This document shows positions 1 through 10,247 of a stretch of DNA of 64,000 nucleotides, piece after piece. Position numbers and translations under genes: made by a program. The stretch spans positions 1 through 64,000 of the forward strand of contig JBBRCX010000009.1 in the NCBI GenBank assembly GCA_038204465.1, in the 5' to 3' direction. Within the stretch, counting starts at the first letter, position 1, and every line of letters begins with the position of its first letter. The notes beneath the pieces are model-generated. The model was given only the letters and a program-made list of their open reading frames with translations, had not been told where the DNA came from and ran no database searches. Source of the DNA: JBBRCX01 sp038204465. Its GTDB lineage: Bacteria > Planctomycetota > Phycisphaerae > Tepidisphaerales > Tepidisphaeraceae.

Positions 1-2
1 GG

Positions 3-212
3 TCGCGTTTCAGGGGACTCGAGGGAGAGCGCGCCCGGATCTGCGAGCCGGCGCTGATTCGCAAGCGATATTTGGAGAACTTTAAGCGTCACCAGCACCA
101 GTTGCAGGAGACTGCGCGGATTCTTGGTAACGAGTTCCACAGCTTCATCACCGACAAGCCGTTGATCGACACGCTCGCATTGTTCCTCCACCGCCGCCGC
201 GCGGCGCGGTGA
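3..212 (+). CDS. DUF58 domain protein, C-terminal end (partial)
   Basis: The first 70 codons of the window read as an open frame that ends at TGA 210-212. The segment has the usual tail of DUF58 proteins: an F-x-TDKP-L-x-x-x-L-x-x-FL-x-RR ending preceded by a basic helical stretch. DUF58 proteins are usually encoded between a MoxR AAA+ ATPase and BatA/VWA membrane proteins, and the next gene here is a BatA-type protein starting 29 bases downstream, so this is very likely the third-last element of a MoxR-type operon that begins outside the window. Only the end is present, so catalytic or binding features cannot be judged. Confidence 0.7.
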   Translation, partial: SRFRGLEGERARICEPALIRKRYLENFKRHQHQLQETARILGNEFHSFITDKPLIDTLALFLHRRRAAR

Positions 213-241
213 GACAGGGTCCCGACGCAAGCCATACAGCG

Positions 242-2455
242 ATGTTCCACAACCCGCTCATGCTCATCGGCATCGGCGCCGCGGTCCTGCCGCTGATCCT
301 GCATTTGCTTGCCCGCTCCCGGTATCGCACGCTCGATTGGGGGGCAATGATGTTTCTCGATGGCGCCGGCTCGCAGCAAAACAGCAGCCGGCTCAGTCAA
401 ATCCTGCTGCTGTTGATTCGCGCCTCGATGGTCGGCCTGCTGGCGCTCGCGCTGGCGCGTCCGGTTCTCTACAGCCGATGGGGCAGCGCCGCGGCCGGGC
501 GATCGATGGCCGCCGTCATCGTCCTGGATTGCTCCGGCAGCATGGCGGTTGAAGAGAACGGCCCGACGCGCTTCGAGCTTGCACGCGCCGCGGCCAGGCA
601 AGTACTGGAGGGCTTGCGCAAAGGCGACGAAGCCGGTCTCGTGCTTATCGGCACAGACGACGATCGTGATGTCCAACTGCCGCCCACCGCCGACCTGAGC
701 GCGATCGATGCCGGTCTGCGCGCTGCCAGGCCCGGGCGCGGCAGCGCGGACGTGGCTGATGGAATGCAGCGCGCCGCGGATTTGCTCGAGCGCCAGTCGT
801 CCGGCCGTCGCGAGATCTATCTCATTGGTGATCGTCAGGCGAACAGTTGGCGCAACGTCGACGAGGCGTTCGCCGCCCGTTGGCGGACTCGCGTCAGCGC
901 CTCTTCCATCGGCGTCTCCGTGCTGCCGGTCGGTTCCTTAAGCGCCGAAAACATTTCGGTCGACGCGGTGGAACTCCTGAATCCTCCGGCCATTCGCGGA
1001 CAACCCTCCGAGGTTGAGATTCGCTTGCGCAACTTTGGCTCGGTCTCCCGCGCTGCCGTACCGCTCGCGCTCAGCGTGGGCACTGCCCAAATCTTCGAGA
1101 CCAGGGTGGACCTTGAAGCAGGGGCGTCATCCTCGACCAGGGTGCCCGTGAAATTCGCGCAAGCGGGCTCCCAGGTCCTTTCCGCGGCCATAAAGACGAC
1201 CGGTTTTGCCAGCGATGACGTGCTCGAGGGCGTCGCGAATGTGATCGACCCGGTGAGGGTCCTCATCATTAGCGGCGACGAGCGCGAGGGCGCCTTCCGC
1301 AGCGAGAGCGACTTCTCCCGTCTTGCGTTGGCGCCGCACGGCTCCGCGGCCGGCAGCGCCGACCTCGCCCAGGTCGACGTCGTGGCGGCCGAGCATTGGT
1401 CCGGAGCGGCCGTAGCCCTTTCCAAAAACGAAGAGATGCCACCTCCTGCCGCGACCGCTCCGCCTCCTATTGAGACACAGATCGAGCGCTACCAGGTCAT
1501 CATTCTCGCCAATCTCGAATCGATTTCTGCCGAACAGGCGCGGGCGCTGGGGCAATTCGTCTACGACGGCGGCGGGCTCCTCGTTGCACCCGGGAACCTG
1601 TCGCGCGTCGAGGATTACAATGCGCTGCTTTATCGCAACGCGGCTGGTTTGCTTCCGGCACGCCTTGAGACCCCCACGGCCGGTGACGGCTCCGCAGCGA
1701 CCACCGTTCTCGGCATGGACATCAGCCACCCGGTCTTCCGATTCCTCAAAGGGCGTCCCGATCCCATCCCCGGCGCAACGGTCGGTCGCTACTTTCCTGC
1801 CCACTCCATCCGGCCTGATGCGCGCGTGCTGGCCACTTTTGCATCAGGTCATCCGTTCCTGATCGTATTGGCTGCAGGCCGCGGCCGCGTGCTGCTTCTG
1901 ACCACCGCGCTCGATGCCGACTGGTCCACGCTGCCGCTCTCCAATTTCTATCTTCCGTTCGTTCAGTCGATGGTGCGCTTCCTGGCCGGCGGAAGAGCGC
2001 CTGACAACACGCTTGCGATCGGCCAGCCGATCGAATTCACGCTTGATGATGCATCAGAAGAACGCTCCGCATCGGTCTACCGGCCCGGGAGCAGCGTGAC
2101 CCTGCCACTGGAATTGCTGCGCTCGGGAAAGCGCGAGGCGCGATACACCGATACCGCAACGTCCGGCAGATACCGGTTTGTCGTCAAGGACAAGGGGAAG
2201 GAGACAACGCTCCATTTCATAGTTCAACCCTCCCGCGAAGAGTCCGACCTGACGCCAATCACTGACCAGCGCTGGCAGATGCTGCAGCGCACGCTCGGAC
2301 TCGAGAGGGTGGAAGAAAACGAGCAGTCGATCGCGACAACGGTATCGAGCGCTCGCAATGGGCATGAGCTCTGGTCAACCGGGCTGGCGCTCGTTCTCCT
2401 GCTGGCGGTGGTTGAAATGACCGCGGCCCGGGTTTGGTCCCGCACCGCTGTCTGA
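242..2455 (+). CDS. BatA/VWA domain membrane protein
   Basis: About 737 residues. The N-terminus is a typical BatA domain: a first membrane helix (residues about 6-24), then HLLARSRYRTLDWGAMMFL, then a second helix (about 52-76). A von Willebrand factor A domain follows with an intact MIDAS start (D96-x-S98-x-S100 in LDCSGSM). The middle contains a class I glutamine-amidotransferase-like fold segment (about residues 420-500), and a last membrane helix lies near the C-terminus. I place the start at ATG 242 because the BatA domain begins there; an in-frame GTG at 209 overlaps the upstream stop and would add eleven unlikely residues. Proteins of this kind present a VWA domain in the periplasm and work with MoxR ATPases; the client is unknown. 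Confidence 0.85.
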   Translation: MFHNPLMLIGIGAAVLPLILHLLARSRYRTLDWGAMMFLDGAGSQQNSSRLSQILLLLIRASMVGLLALALARPVLYSRWGSAAAGRSMAAVIVLDCSGSMAVEENGPTRFELARAAARQVLEGLRKGDEAGLVLIGTDDDRDVQLPPTADLSAIDAGLRAARPGRGSADVADGMQRAADLLERQSSGRREIYLIGDRQANSWRNVDEAFAARWRTRVSASSIGVSVLPVGSLSAENISVDAVELLNPPAIRGQPSEVEIRLRNFGSVSRAAVPLALSVGTAQIFETRVDLEAGASSSTRVPVKFAQAGSQVLSAAIKTTGFASDDVLEGVANVIDPVRVLIISGDEREGAFRSESDFSRLALAPHGSAAGSADLAQVDVVAAEHWSGAAVALSKNEEMPPPAATAPPPIETQIERYQVIILANLESISAEQARALGQFVYDGGGLLVAPGNLSRVEDYNALLYRNAAGLLPARLETPTAGDGSAATTVLGMDISHPVFRFLKGRPDPIPGATVGRYFPAHSIRPDARVLATFASGHPFLIVLAAGRGRVLLLTTALDADWSTLPLSNFYLPFVQSMVRFLAGGRAPDNTLAIGQPIEFTLDDASEERSASVYRPGSSVTLPLELLRSGKREARYTDTATSGRYRFVVKDKGKETTLHFIVQPSREESDLTPITDQRWQMLQRTLGLERVEENEQSIATTVSSARNGHELWSTGLALVLLLAVVEMTAARVWSRTAV

Positions 2456-2498
2456 CTTTGGATCGTACCTCGGATCTGAGTTTAGAATTGGGATCCGC

Positions 2499-5156
2499 GT
2501 GCTATTAAAGCTCTTATGGCTGTCCCCGCGCTCGCTGCCGCTTGCCGCCGGGGCCGCGCTGCTGTTAATCGCGGCCGTCATTGCGCTCTACCCCGCGCAA
2601 GTCCGCACTCTCCCGCACGCCTGGCGCTGGGCGCTCTATGCTTTGAGGTCCGTCGCGTTAATCACCCTGGTCGCGTCGTTCGCGCAACCCGCCCTCGCGC
2701 TTCGTGAGACAGAAAAAGAACGCGGCTCACTGCTCGTGTTGATCGACCGATCCCGGAGCATGAGTGTGATCGACAAAGCCCGCCCTCCGGCGCAACTCGT
2801 GGCCCTCGCCGATGCGCTTGGCCTGCTTCCGAGCGGCCTGCGCTCGGCCGGCACGGCGGGCCTGTACGCGGCGCTCGATGAGATCCACTCGACGGCGGCC
2901 GAGATAGCACACGCCCGCGGTGACCTCAGCTACTCCGAAATCACCGGCAGAGGCGTCGCATCCGCCAGGGCGCATGTCGCGGAAGCAGCAACGCGGCTGG
3001 AGAACGAATGCAAGACACTCGCTGCCCGCGCCTCTTCCTTGCCTGCAGACGCGGACTTGAAACAGAGTATTGCGGCGCTCGGGCAGCTTCCATCCGCCGA
3101 TGGAAGTGACCGATGGCTCATCACGACCAATTCCACACTCGATGCCGCCAGGGCTGCGGCCGCCAACTATGACGCCACATTCGACTCGCGGCTCTATCGC
3201 TCGAACAGCCAGGTTCGTCAGGCGTGCGACGAGCTCGCAAAGTTATCGCGTTTTGAGCTGGTCGAGCAGGCGCTCCTGCGACCGAAGCGCGGACTGTTTT
3301 CGCGGGTCGGCGAGAAAATGCCTGTTTTGAGCTTCGCCATCGCAGAGAAAGCTATTCCGATCCACTTCACAGCTGACCCGCTCCACCTTGGCGCGAAGCC
3401 CGATGCATTGTGGTCTGACTTGACGAACAGTGTCGCCTCAGCGGTTGCTGACGCGGGGGCCCACAAAGTTCGCGCAATTGTTCTGCTCTCCGATGGTCGT
3501 GAAGTGGCGCCGTCGGGCGCGGCTCAAACCGACGCTGCGACTGACATCCCGATCTTTGCGATCAATGTTGCCGCTTCGGGTTCACGCGATGTCTCCTTCG
3601 AGCGGGTGTCGGCGCCGCGCAGCGCCTTCGTCGGCGAAACCATCACCATCCGCGCCGTCTTGAGGGCGACCGGCTTGCCGACACGACCCGGTGACATCCG
3701 GCTCAAGATGAACGACCTCGAACTTCGGCCCAGCGTGACGGATCACGCCGCGGGAATGGCGGAGTTCTCGGTCAAGCTCGAGCGCCCGGGCGCGCAGCAA
3801 ATGATGATCGAGGTCCCGCCGGTTGCGGGAGAAGTGACACCTGAGAACAACCGCGTGCAGCGCTGGGTGAAAGTGCTTCCACACAAAATGAAGGTTGCGG
3901 CCTACGCGGGTACGCCCGGATGGGATTTCCAGCTTCTTCGCAACACGCTCTCGCGCACTTCCTGGGTCCAGCTCGAATCAGCGGTGCTGGATCCCGCGTC
4001 GCCCGCGGTTACTCTCGCGCCCCAGCAGGTCCTGCAACAGGATATCGTGATCCTCAGCGACGTGCCCGTCGCTGCGCTGGACGACGCCCGTTGGGATGCG
4101 CTCTACCGGCTTGTCGCAGAGCGCGGCGGCAGCGTGATCCTGTTGGCCGGTCTGTCACACCTGCCGGCTGAATATTCGCAGCGCTTGCTCGCTTCTAACC
4201 TGCTGCCATTTCGCTCCGAGCTTAAGCCGGCCTGGCGAGAATGGCCCGGCGAGCAGCCCGCTTATCGGCTCGTTCCCACTGCCGATGCATCGCGGACCGA
4301 TTCGCTCCGTCTCACTGACGATGCGGGTTCAAACGAGCGGCGATGGCAGGAACTGCCCAGCCTTTACCGGTTCCTGCCGCTCAGCACCTGGGACGCCGCC
4401 TCGCGCAGGTTCACCGAGCTGAAGCCCAACACCCGGGCGCTGCTGATTGAGGCCGAGTCGCACGCCGCCGTCCTGACCGAAAGCCGAGTCGGCGCCGGCC
4501 GCAGCTTCCTGCTCGGGAGTGACGAGACTTGGCGCTGGCGCATGAATACCGGCGAGCGCGACTTCGACCGATTCTGGCTCCAGCTCATCCGTCATGCCGC
4601 TGATGAGCCCTACGCCGTCACCCAGGGGCCTCTCTCGCTCGATGCGGACAAAGTCGCGGCGCAGCCTGGCGAGTCGCTGCGAATACGCGCCCGGGTGACC
4701 GACGATCGACATGCAGACGTGCTCGACCTGCAGGTGCTGCGCGACGGCAAGATCGTTCGCACCTTGAAGCTTCCCGCGGTCGCAGGCGGCGGCGCGGGAC
4801 GATTCGAAGCTACGCTGGCCGGCCTGGAATCGGGCGATTATCTGCTGCGCCTCCTTGAGGGCGCCAACGGAATCGAGCCTGTCCAGCTCGCGTTGCACGT
4901 CGCTATCAGCCCTGAATTGGAAATGGCGGATATCAGCCCCGATGAGGCTCTGCTGCGGCGGCTGGCCGATGCCTCGGGTGGCGCATACTTGAAGCTGGAA
5001 GAACTTGAGCGCCTGCCCGAGCGGCTCGAACACTTGGATGACGCCAGGCCGAAGGTCACTCATCGTTCGATATGGGACAGCCCCTATCTGTTCGCCTTCG
5101 TGGTCGCGTGCTTCACCGCCGAATGGGCCCTGCGGAAGCAACTCGGTCTTGCGTGA
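2499..5156 (+). CDS. Large VWA/glutamine amidotransferase-like membrane protein
   Basis: 885 residues from a GTG start. Two membrane helices (about 12-31 and 44-62) precede a VWA-type metal site (D83-x-S85-x-S87 in IDRSRSM). The VWA domain appears interrupted: an alanine-rich helical stretch of about 200 residues separates the MIDAS loop from the later core strand VRAIVLLSDG (about residue 325). Further on is an Ig-like region and a GATase-like segment (about 500-570), and a final helix lies at the C-terminus. It starts 43 bases after the previous VWA gene and overlaps the next gene's possible GTG start, so it is probably co-transcribed. It is a known paralogous partner type in planctomycete MoxR operons; molecular role not established. 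Confidence 0.8.
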   Translation: MLLKLLWLSPRSLPLAAGAALLLIAAVIALYPAQVRTLPHAWRWALYALRSVALITLVASFAQPALALRETEKERGSLLVLIDRSRSMSVIDKARPPAQLVALADALGLLPSGLRSAGTAGLYAALDEIHSTAAEIAHARGDLSYSEITGRGVASARAHVAEAATRLENECKTLAARASSLPADADLKQSIAALGQLPSADGSDRWLITTNSTLDAARAAAANYDATFDSRLYRSNSQVRQACDELAKLSRFELVEQALLRPKRGLFSRVGEKMPVLSFAIAEKAIPIHFTADPLHLGAKPDALWSDLTNSVASAVADAGAHKVRAIVLLSDGREVAPSGAAQTDAATDIPIFAINVAASGSRDVSFERVSAPRSAFVGETITIRAVLRATGLPTRPGDIRLKMNDLELRPSVTDHAAGMAEFSVKLERPGAQQMMIEVPPVAGEVTPENNRVQRWVKVLPHKMKVAAYAGTPGWDFQLLRNTLSRTSWVQLESAVLDPASPAVTLAPQQVLQQDIVILSDVPVAALDDARWDALYRLVAERGGSVILLAGLSHLPAEYSQRLLASNLLPFRSELKPAWREWPGEQPAYRLVPTADASRTDSLRLTDDAGSNERRWQELPSLYRFLPLSTWDAASRRFTELKPNTRALLIEAESHAAVLTESRVGAGRSFLLGSDETWRWRMNTGERDFDRFWLQLIRHAADEPYAVTQGPLSLDADKVAAQPGESLRIRARVTDDRHADVLDLQVLRDGKIVRTLKLPAVAGGGAGRFEATLAGLESGDYLLRLLEGANGIEPVQLALHVAISPELEMADISPDEALLRRLADASGGAYLKLEELERLPERLEHLDDARPKVTHRSIWDSPYLFAFVVACFTAEWALRKQLGLA

Positions 5157-8100
5157 GCGAAAACGTGCGGATCAACTACGATGATCATGTTGTTCCCGAT
5201 GGTCAACGAATGACGGCAATTCCGGCACTGCCCATCTCCATTCGATCCTACGTCAGCAACTTCGTTCGGCGCTGGCGGCAAGCGGAGTTGCTTCGCGCAG
5301 CGGGTCTGGCAGCCGCGGTGTTTCTGTCCTGGATGCTCCTGTCATGCGCGATAGACCGGTTGGGACAGCTTGCCTCGCCGGCGCGCCTTGGCATGTTTGT
5401 TTCGGGTGTCGTGGCAGCCGCACTGATCCTGTATCGCCCATTCAGATCGTGGCTGCGTCCAGACTTCAATTGGGTGCAGGCCGCGGAACGCATCGAGCAT
5501 TGCGAGCCGCGATTCGGGCAACGACTGATGACCGTTACCTCGCAAGTATTCGGTGTGCCCGAGCATCGCGGCTCCGACGAAATGCTTCAGCACGTCCTCA
5601 CGGAGCTCGATGGTGAAGCTGGCGCCCGCTCGTCGATCAGGCCGATGAAACTTGCTGAGCTTACGTTTCCCTGGGTTGCCGCTGGCATCGTCGCCATGGC
5701 CGGGGCGGGGCTGCTGCGCGTGAGCGGGCTTCAGGTTCCGCGCCTGCTGCACCGGTTCTTTCTTCCGCTGGCCCACGTTCCGCCAGTAACGACGACAAGG
5801 CTCAGCGTGCGCCCGCGGGATGTCGACGTAGTCCAATCACAGCCGCTGCGAATAGAGGCATGCGTACAGAAGCTCGGCAGCGCCTCCGTCTTTCTTCATC
5901 TCGTCGAGCCCGGGAAAAAGCCGACGCGCTTCACGATGAAGAACGACGGCAACGGTTCTTTCAGCTTCACCCTCGCCTCGGTCGATCGTGACCTTCACTA
6001 CCACGTTTCCGCCGGCGATGCGGTGAGCGACGGATATTCCGTGAGGGTTCTGCGCTGCCCGGTCGTCTCCCAGTTCAGGATTCGCTACGAATATCCGCAG
6101 CATACCCAATTGCAGCCGCTGACCGTCAGCAATGTCGATGGGCTGATCGAAGCCCCGGTGGGCACTGAAGCGACAATCTCGATCACGGCAAGCGAGTCAT
6201 TGCAATCGGCCGTGATCAGCATCGGGAGCGAAAAGATTCTGATGGATCGCACCTCCACTGAGCGTGTGCGTCTGGCACGGCTTCGTGTCCAGCGGGATAC
6301 GCGCTACGACGTCGAGATGATCAGCATGCGCGAAGTCCCTGGCGGTGGGCCGGGCACCACGCGCATCCGCGCCATCCCTGATCGCCCACCTCTCGTCCAA
6401 CTCTCAGAATCGGGCGCCGCGCTGCGGCTCAATCCGCGCGAGATCGTGCCACTGTCGTATGAGGCGCTCGACGATTACGGCTTGGGGTCAACCTCACTTC
6501 GGGTGCAGGTCAACGGTGGGGTGGCCGCCGAGCTTTTGATCGCACTGGCGGGAGACCCCAGATGGCAGGCCGGAGCATGTGATTTCGACCTGGCAACAAT
6601 CAAACTCAAGATAGGCGACGTCGTCGCCCTGTCCCTCATCGCAAAGGATCGGGGAGGGCAGACGTCGGCCAGCGAGCCACTGCAGATAACGATTGCGCCG
6701 CGATCGGTGGACGTGAATACTCACGATCGCATAGCGGAACTCGCGACTGCTTCACAGCTGGCAGATGCGCTGGTCGAACAGCTAACCGCCGCCGGCGCAG
6801 CTCTCGACGACGCCGAAGCCAAGCGCGGTCGTGAGGCGTATCCGTTTGTTGCCGCCCTGTCGCGGGTGAATCGATCGTTAAGCAGCAGCGTCGAGACGGG
6901 CACTTTACTGCGGCAATCACTGTTCCGGGCGACTACCTACAGCCGCACGTCTGAGCTGTCGGTTACCCTCGCCAACTGGATCGACTCGACCCAAAGCGAT
7001 GTAAAGCTCTGCGAGATGTTGTTCCGGAAGAACGTTGCACCGCTCGGTCTCGGCAGCGACCCCCGCGCGCTGCTGCGGCTTGCAGTCCCACAGGCGACGC
7101 AGATGCAGACGGAACTGAAAGCCGTCTCACAAGCCGAGCGGGCGAAGGCTGTCGTGGCCGACCGCGAGAATCTGGCGGATGCGAAGAAGGCGGCTGAGGC
7201 AGCCGGGCCTGGCGCGGCGCCACGATTCGCACAATCGATCAAGCGTGCGCAAGAGGAGATCGCTGCGTCCGCAAGCGAGCTTGCACTCAATCCAGACGCG
7301 GCTGATCTCGATAATCAGCTCCTTGCGAAGGCCGCCGCCGGCGCCGCGATATGCAAGCTGAAGGTACCTGTGGATTTCGCCGCGATGGCTCTGCTGTGGG
7401 CACATGACATTCAGCTGGCGCCCCCGGCTTGGAACGCGTTCGCCGACCGCCTCGCGATCGCGGCACAGGCTGAGGCGCTGCGAGCGGATGCCGCTCCGGT
7501 GCGAGCGCGTGATCTGCAAACCGCTGCCCTGGCCGCTACGTCAATCGAGACGGCCCTCATGGCGGCAAGCGTAACGCGCACGGTCGAACCCGCGGTGTTC
7601 GTCGATTACGCGGCCGCGCTCGCCTCCCTCCAGCGCGAGCACGAGATGGATCGCAAGCCGACGGAGCCGCGCCCACCCGATGAAGTAAAGGTAGTGCGCG
7701 AAAACGCGACAGCTGCGAGGCTGTTCCTCGCGCGCTGGGTGGAAGATCCGATGCTGGCGCGCACGCAGCCTTCTACCGGCCCGACAAGTGCCGGTCGTCC
7801 GGAATTCCTGGCGTTACAGGCTGGCGCGGAGCTCTTGAATCGTAATTTTGCACGAGCGCGTCAGCTGGATGCAGCACTGGCGAGCGACTCCCAAACGGCC
7901 AAGGCCACAGCGTCCACCGGGCCCGCGACTACTCAGCTGGCTCAGGAGGCAAGTGCCGTTGCTCTCTCCAACCGGCCACGGTTGCCGGCGCGTGATCGTG
8001 AGCGCGCGATCGCTTCGATTCGCCACAACACAGATACTGCTGAGAAGATTGATTCAATCAGCCGCGCGCAGGAACAGATCGCGGAGCAGACTCGCGCGGC

Positions 8101-9124
8101 GAAGGCGGAGCAGGCCCCGACGCTTGCGGGGAGGCAGCGCGGTGTAGCCGACGCCCTCGCCGACGTGCAGCGCTCCGAAGCGATTGCGGCGGCGGTGCTG
8201 CGCTTGTCGGATGATCCGGACTGGCGCGAACGCGCGACGCAGACGATCCTTGTCGCCCAGGAGCGGCTGGCGGCGATGCCCCAGCAGTTGGCGACGGCGG
8301 CGGAAACAATCACGGCCTATCACCAATCGGCCACACGCGCTGAAACAGCCATGCGCGAGGCCGCGGCGGCGCCCGTTGCTCGTCAGCCGACCGCGCGCCG
8401 GGCTGCCCTTCAGGCCGAGCAGGATGTGCGCGATTCCACGGAACGCTTGGAGCGAACCATTGGTGTCTTCTCGCCTCAAGCGGTGGGGCAGTTGAACGAC
8501 GCATTAGACCCGTTCGCCCCGGAGGGAACCGACGCGCAGTTATCGATCGACTCACAGCTTCTGCCAGCGCTGCGGCTGTTCGAGACCTCGGCCAGGGCGG
8601 GTGACGCTGCCGCCGCCGAGCGCGCCGCCGCCGCCATCCGTGTTGCCGTAGAGGCGGTCCAAAAGCAGCTTGCACAAGCGCAGGAGGCGCTGACTGAGCG
8701 CGACCCCATCGTGGCGGCGAAGTGGTTCGCGCAGGCCGCGGCAGATTCTCTCGCGAGCCAGCCCCCGGATTTCCCCGCTGCACAGCGACGCCAGAAGGAC
8801 GTCTCGTCGGCGCTTTCTCGCGCCTGGGACCAGTCGGTTCATGACGCCGCGGCGCAGCGCCTCGCAGCACTGCCGAGCCTTACATCGATCCTCGCAGTCA
8901 AACCAGCGGCGGCGCCTGCAGCTACTGCCCGCGGAGCCGGCGCTAGTGGTACCCAGCTGGTTCCCGGTCTTGTGGCTGGGAGGGAATGGGGACGGCTGCG
9001 CCCGCGCGAGCCAGACCAGATGCGGGCGCCATCGCGTGATCCGGATCCAGTGGGGTTCGAAGAGCCTCTAAGGTTGTATTTCGAAGCGCTTGGGAAGGCG
9101 CGAGACCAGAAGGGGGTCAAGTGA
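5153..9124 (+). CDS. Very large membrane-anchored coiled-coil protein (DUF4175-like)
   Basis: About 1,323 residues if the GTG at 5153 is used; this overlaps the upstream stop as GTGA, typical of translational coupling. ATG 5210 is an equally plausible start (MTAIPALPISIRSYV). The N-terminus carries two membrane helices followed by a third near residue 180, an architecture like DUF4175 proteins. The middle third is beta-rich, Ig-like periplasmic sequence. The last 700 residues are extremely rich in Ala, Arg, Glu and Gln and look like long helical or coiled-coil repeats. It ends overlapping the next gene. Function unknown; position in the operon suggests a structural partner of the two VWA proteins. 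The family label rests on architecture only. Confidence 0.7.
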   Translation: MSENVRINYDDHVVPDGQRMTAIPALPISIRSYVSNFVRRWRQAELLRAAGLAAAVFLSWMLLSCAIDRLGQLASPARLGMFVSGVVAAALILYRPFRSWLRPDFNWVQAAERIEHCEPRFGQRLMTVTSQVFGVPEHRGSDEMLQHVLTELDGEAGARSSIRPMKLAELTFPWVAAGIVAMAGAGLLRVSGLQVPRLLHRFFLPLAHVPPVTTTRLSVRPRDVDVVQSQPLRIEACVQKLGSASVFLHLVEPGKKPTRFTMKNDGNGSFSFTLASVDRDLHYHVSAGDAVSDGYSVRVLRCPVVSQFRIRYEYPQHTQLQPLTVSNVDGLIEAPVGTEATISITASESLQSAVISIGSEKILMDRTSTERVRLARLRVQRDTRYDVEMISMREVPGGGPGTTRIRAIPDRPPLVQLSESGAALRLNPREIVPLSYEALDDYGLGSTSLRVQVNGGVAAELLIALAGDPRWQAGACDFDLATIKLKIGDVVALSLIAKDRGGQTSASEPLQITIAPRSVDVNTHDRIAELATASQLADALVEQLTAAGAALDDAEAKRGREAYPFVAALSRVNRSLSSSVETGTLLRQSLFRATTYSRTSELSVTLANWIDSTQSDVKLCEMLFRKNVAPLGLGSDPRALLRLAVPQATQMQTELKAVSQAERAKAVVADRENLADAKKAAEAAGPGAAPRFAQSIKRAQEEIAASASELALNPDAADLDNQLLAKAAAGAAICKLKVPVDFAAMALLWAHDIQLAPPAWNAFADRLAIAAQAEALRADAAPVRARDLQTAALAATSIETALMAASVTRTVEPAVFVDYAAALASLQREHEMDRKPTEPRPPDEVKVVRENATAARLFLARWVEDPMLARTQPSTGPTSAGRPEFLALQAGAELLNRNFARARQLDAALASDSQTAKATASTGPATTQLAQEASAVALSNRPRLPARDRERAIASIRHNTDTAEKIDSISRAQEQIAEQTRAAKAEQAPTLAGRQRGVADALADVQRSEAIAAAVLRLSDDPDWRERATQTILVAQERLAAMPQQLATAAETITAYHQSATRAETAMREAAAAPVARQPTARRAALQAEQDVRDSTERLERTIGVFSPQAVGQLNDALDPFAPEGTDAQLSIDSQLLPALRLFETSARAGDAAAAERAAAAIRVAVEAVQKQLAQAQEALTERDPIVAAKWFAQAAADSLASQPPDFPAAQRRQKDVSSALSRAWDQSVHDAAAQRLAALPSLTSILAVKPAAAPAATARGAGASGTQLVPGLVAGREWGRLRPREPDQMRAPSRDPDPVGFEEPLRLYFEALGKARDQKGVK

Positions 9125-10179
9125 TTAGTGCACTTCGCTTCTGTTGCCTGCTTCGAACGGCTGCAGCCGCAATACTCACTGTGGCTCTATCGTGCTCGCG
9201 AGGCACTGCCGCGCCACCGCCTTCCGGCGACTTGCCTCCCAACCTCGACACCGCCGTCGGCAACGGACTTGCCTACCTCGCAAAACAGCAGCAGGCGGAC
9301 GGCTCATTTGAAACAACCGGGCCGCGGCTGGCGACATCCGGGCTCGCCCTCATGTCGTTCCTCGCTGCCGGCCACACTCCAGACCTCGGCCGCTATGGCC
9401 TGGTGGTGCGGAATGGAATCGACTTCCTCATCGCGCAGACGCCCGAGGATGGATACTTCGGCAAGGTCGATGGCAGCCGGATGTATGGTCACGGGATCGT
9501 GACTCTGGCACTGGCCGAAGCCTATGGGGTTGAGAGCAGTGATGAGCGGCGGGCGAAGCTTCGTGCCGCTCTTATCAAAGCGGCGGGAGTCATCGTCACC
9601 GCGCAGAATGTCCCCAAGCCTGACCCATTTATTGGTGGCTGGCGTTACGAGCCGGCGGCGGCGGACAGTGACCTGTCGCTGTCGGGATGGAACGCATTGG
9701 CGCTGCGCGCGTGCCAGGACGCCGGGCTGAATGTGCCGAAAGATGCGGTGAAAAACGCCGCCAGCTTCGTCGCGAAGTGCTACCGTCCGGATCTGAAGGC
9801 GTTCGCATATCAGCCGGGCGGCGATGTCATGATCAGCTCCAACGCGGTCGGAATGCTCAGCCTCTATCTGCTGGATGCCGGGGAACGGCCGGAACTGACG
9901 GAGGCCGCAAAGTACCTGACGGCCAACCTCGTGGCCGACGCCACGCGCTTTCCGTATTACTCACTCTACTACACGACGCAGGCCGCGCTGCAGGCGGGGG
10001 ACCTTGCATGGGAAGCCGTCTCCAAGCCTGCGTTGGCCAAGCTGTTCAAGAGCCAGCTCCCTGACGGAGGCTGGCCCGCCAATCCCTCGGGAGAAGAGCC
10101 CGGGCGCATCTACGCAACCTCGATGGCAACCCTGACGCTATCGGTCCCGTATCGTCTGCTACCGATCTATCAGAGATGA
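9121..10179 (+). CDS. Prenyltransferase/squalene-oxidase repeat protein, exported
   Basis: 352 residues from GTG 9121, preceded by an A/G-rich ribosome site (AGAAGGGGGTCAA) and overlapping the upstream stop by four bases. The N-terminus is a signal-like hydrophobic segment ending in LSC at residues 17-19, so it may be a lipoprotein, though the lipobox is imperfect. The body repeats an alpha/alpha-toroid motif of terpene cyclases: YLAKQQQADGSFE, FLIAQTPEDGYFGK, GWRYEPAAADSDLSLSGW and QLPDGGWPANP. The DxDD acid motif of true squalene-hopene cyclases is not apparent, and the protein is about half their length, so a binding or scaffold role is more likely than cyclisation. Last gene of the operon. 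Confidence 0.8.
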   Translation: MISALRFCCLLRTAAAAILTVALSCSRGTAAPPPSGDLPPNLDTAVGNGLAYLAKQQQADGSFETTGPRLATSGLALMSFLAAGHTPDLGRYGLVVRNGIDFLIAQTPEDGYFGKVDGSRMYGHGIVTLALAEAYGVESSDERRAKLRAALIKAAGVIVTAQNVPKPDPFIGGWRYEPAAADSDLSLSGWNALALRACQDAGLNVPKDAVKNAASFVAKCYRPDLKAFAYQPGGDVMISSNAVGMLSLYLLDAGERPELTEAAKYLTANLVADATRFPYYSLYYTTQAALQAGDLAWEAVSKPALAKLFKSQLPDGGWPANPSGEEPGRIYATSMATLTLSVPYRLLPIYQR

Positions 10180-10209
10180 ATCTGAGTTTCGTGACACGCT
10201 CTCGCCTGA

Positions 10210-10236
10210 GCAGCATGGGTTGATGGCCCACGCTGC
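10210..10236. terminator. Hairpin between convergent genes
   Basis: A 10-bp stem with one mismatch (GCAGCATGGG pairing with CCCACGCTGC, loop of 7 bases) lies in the 68-base gap between the rightward VWA operon and the leftward PhyH gene. There is no T-run on either side, so it is a possible rather than a classical intrinsic terminator. Confidence 0.4.
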
Positions 10237-10247
10237 TGCGGCGATTG

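Noticed and set aside
9121..10179. True squalene-hopene cyclase
   Set aside because: The chain is half the needed length and the catalytic DxDD motif was not found.
10210..10236. Strong bidirectional intrinsic terminator
   Set aside because: The stem has a mismatch and no U-run follows, so it is listed only as a possible terminator.
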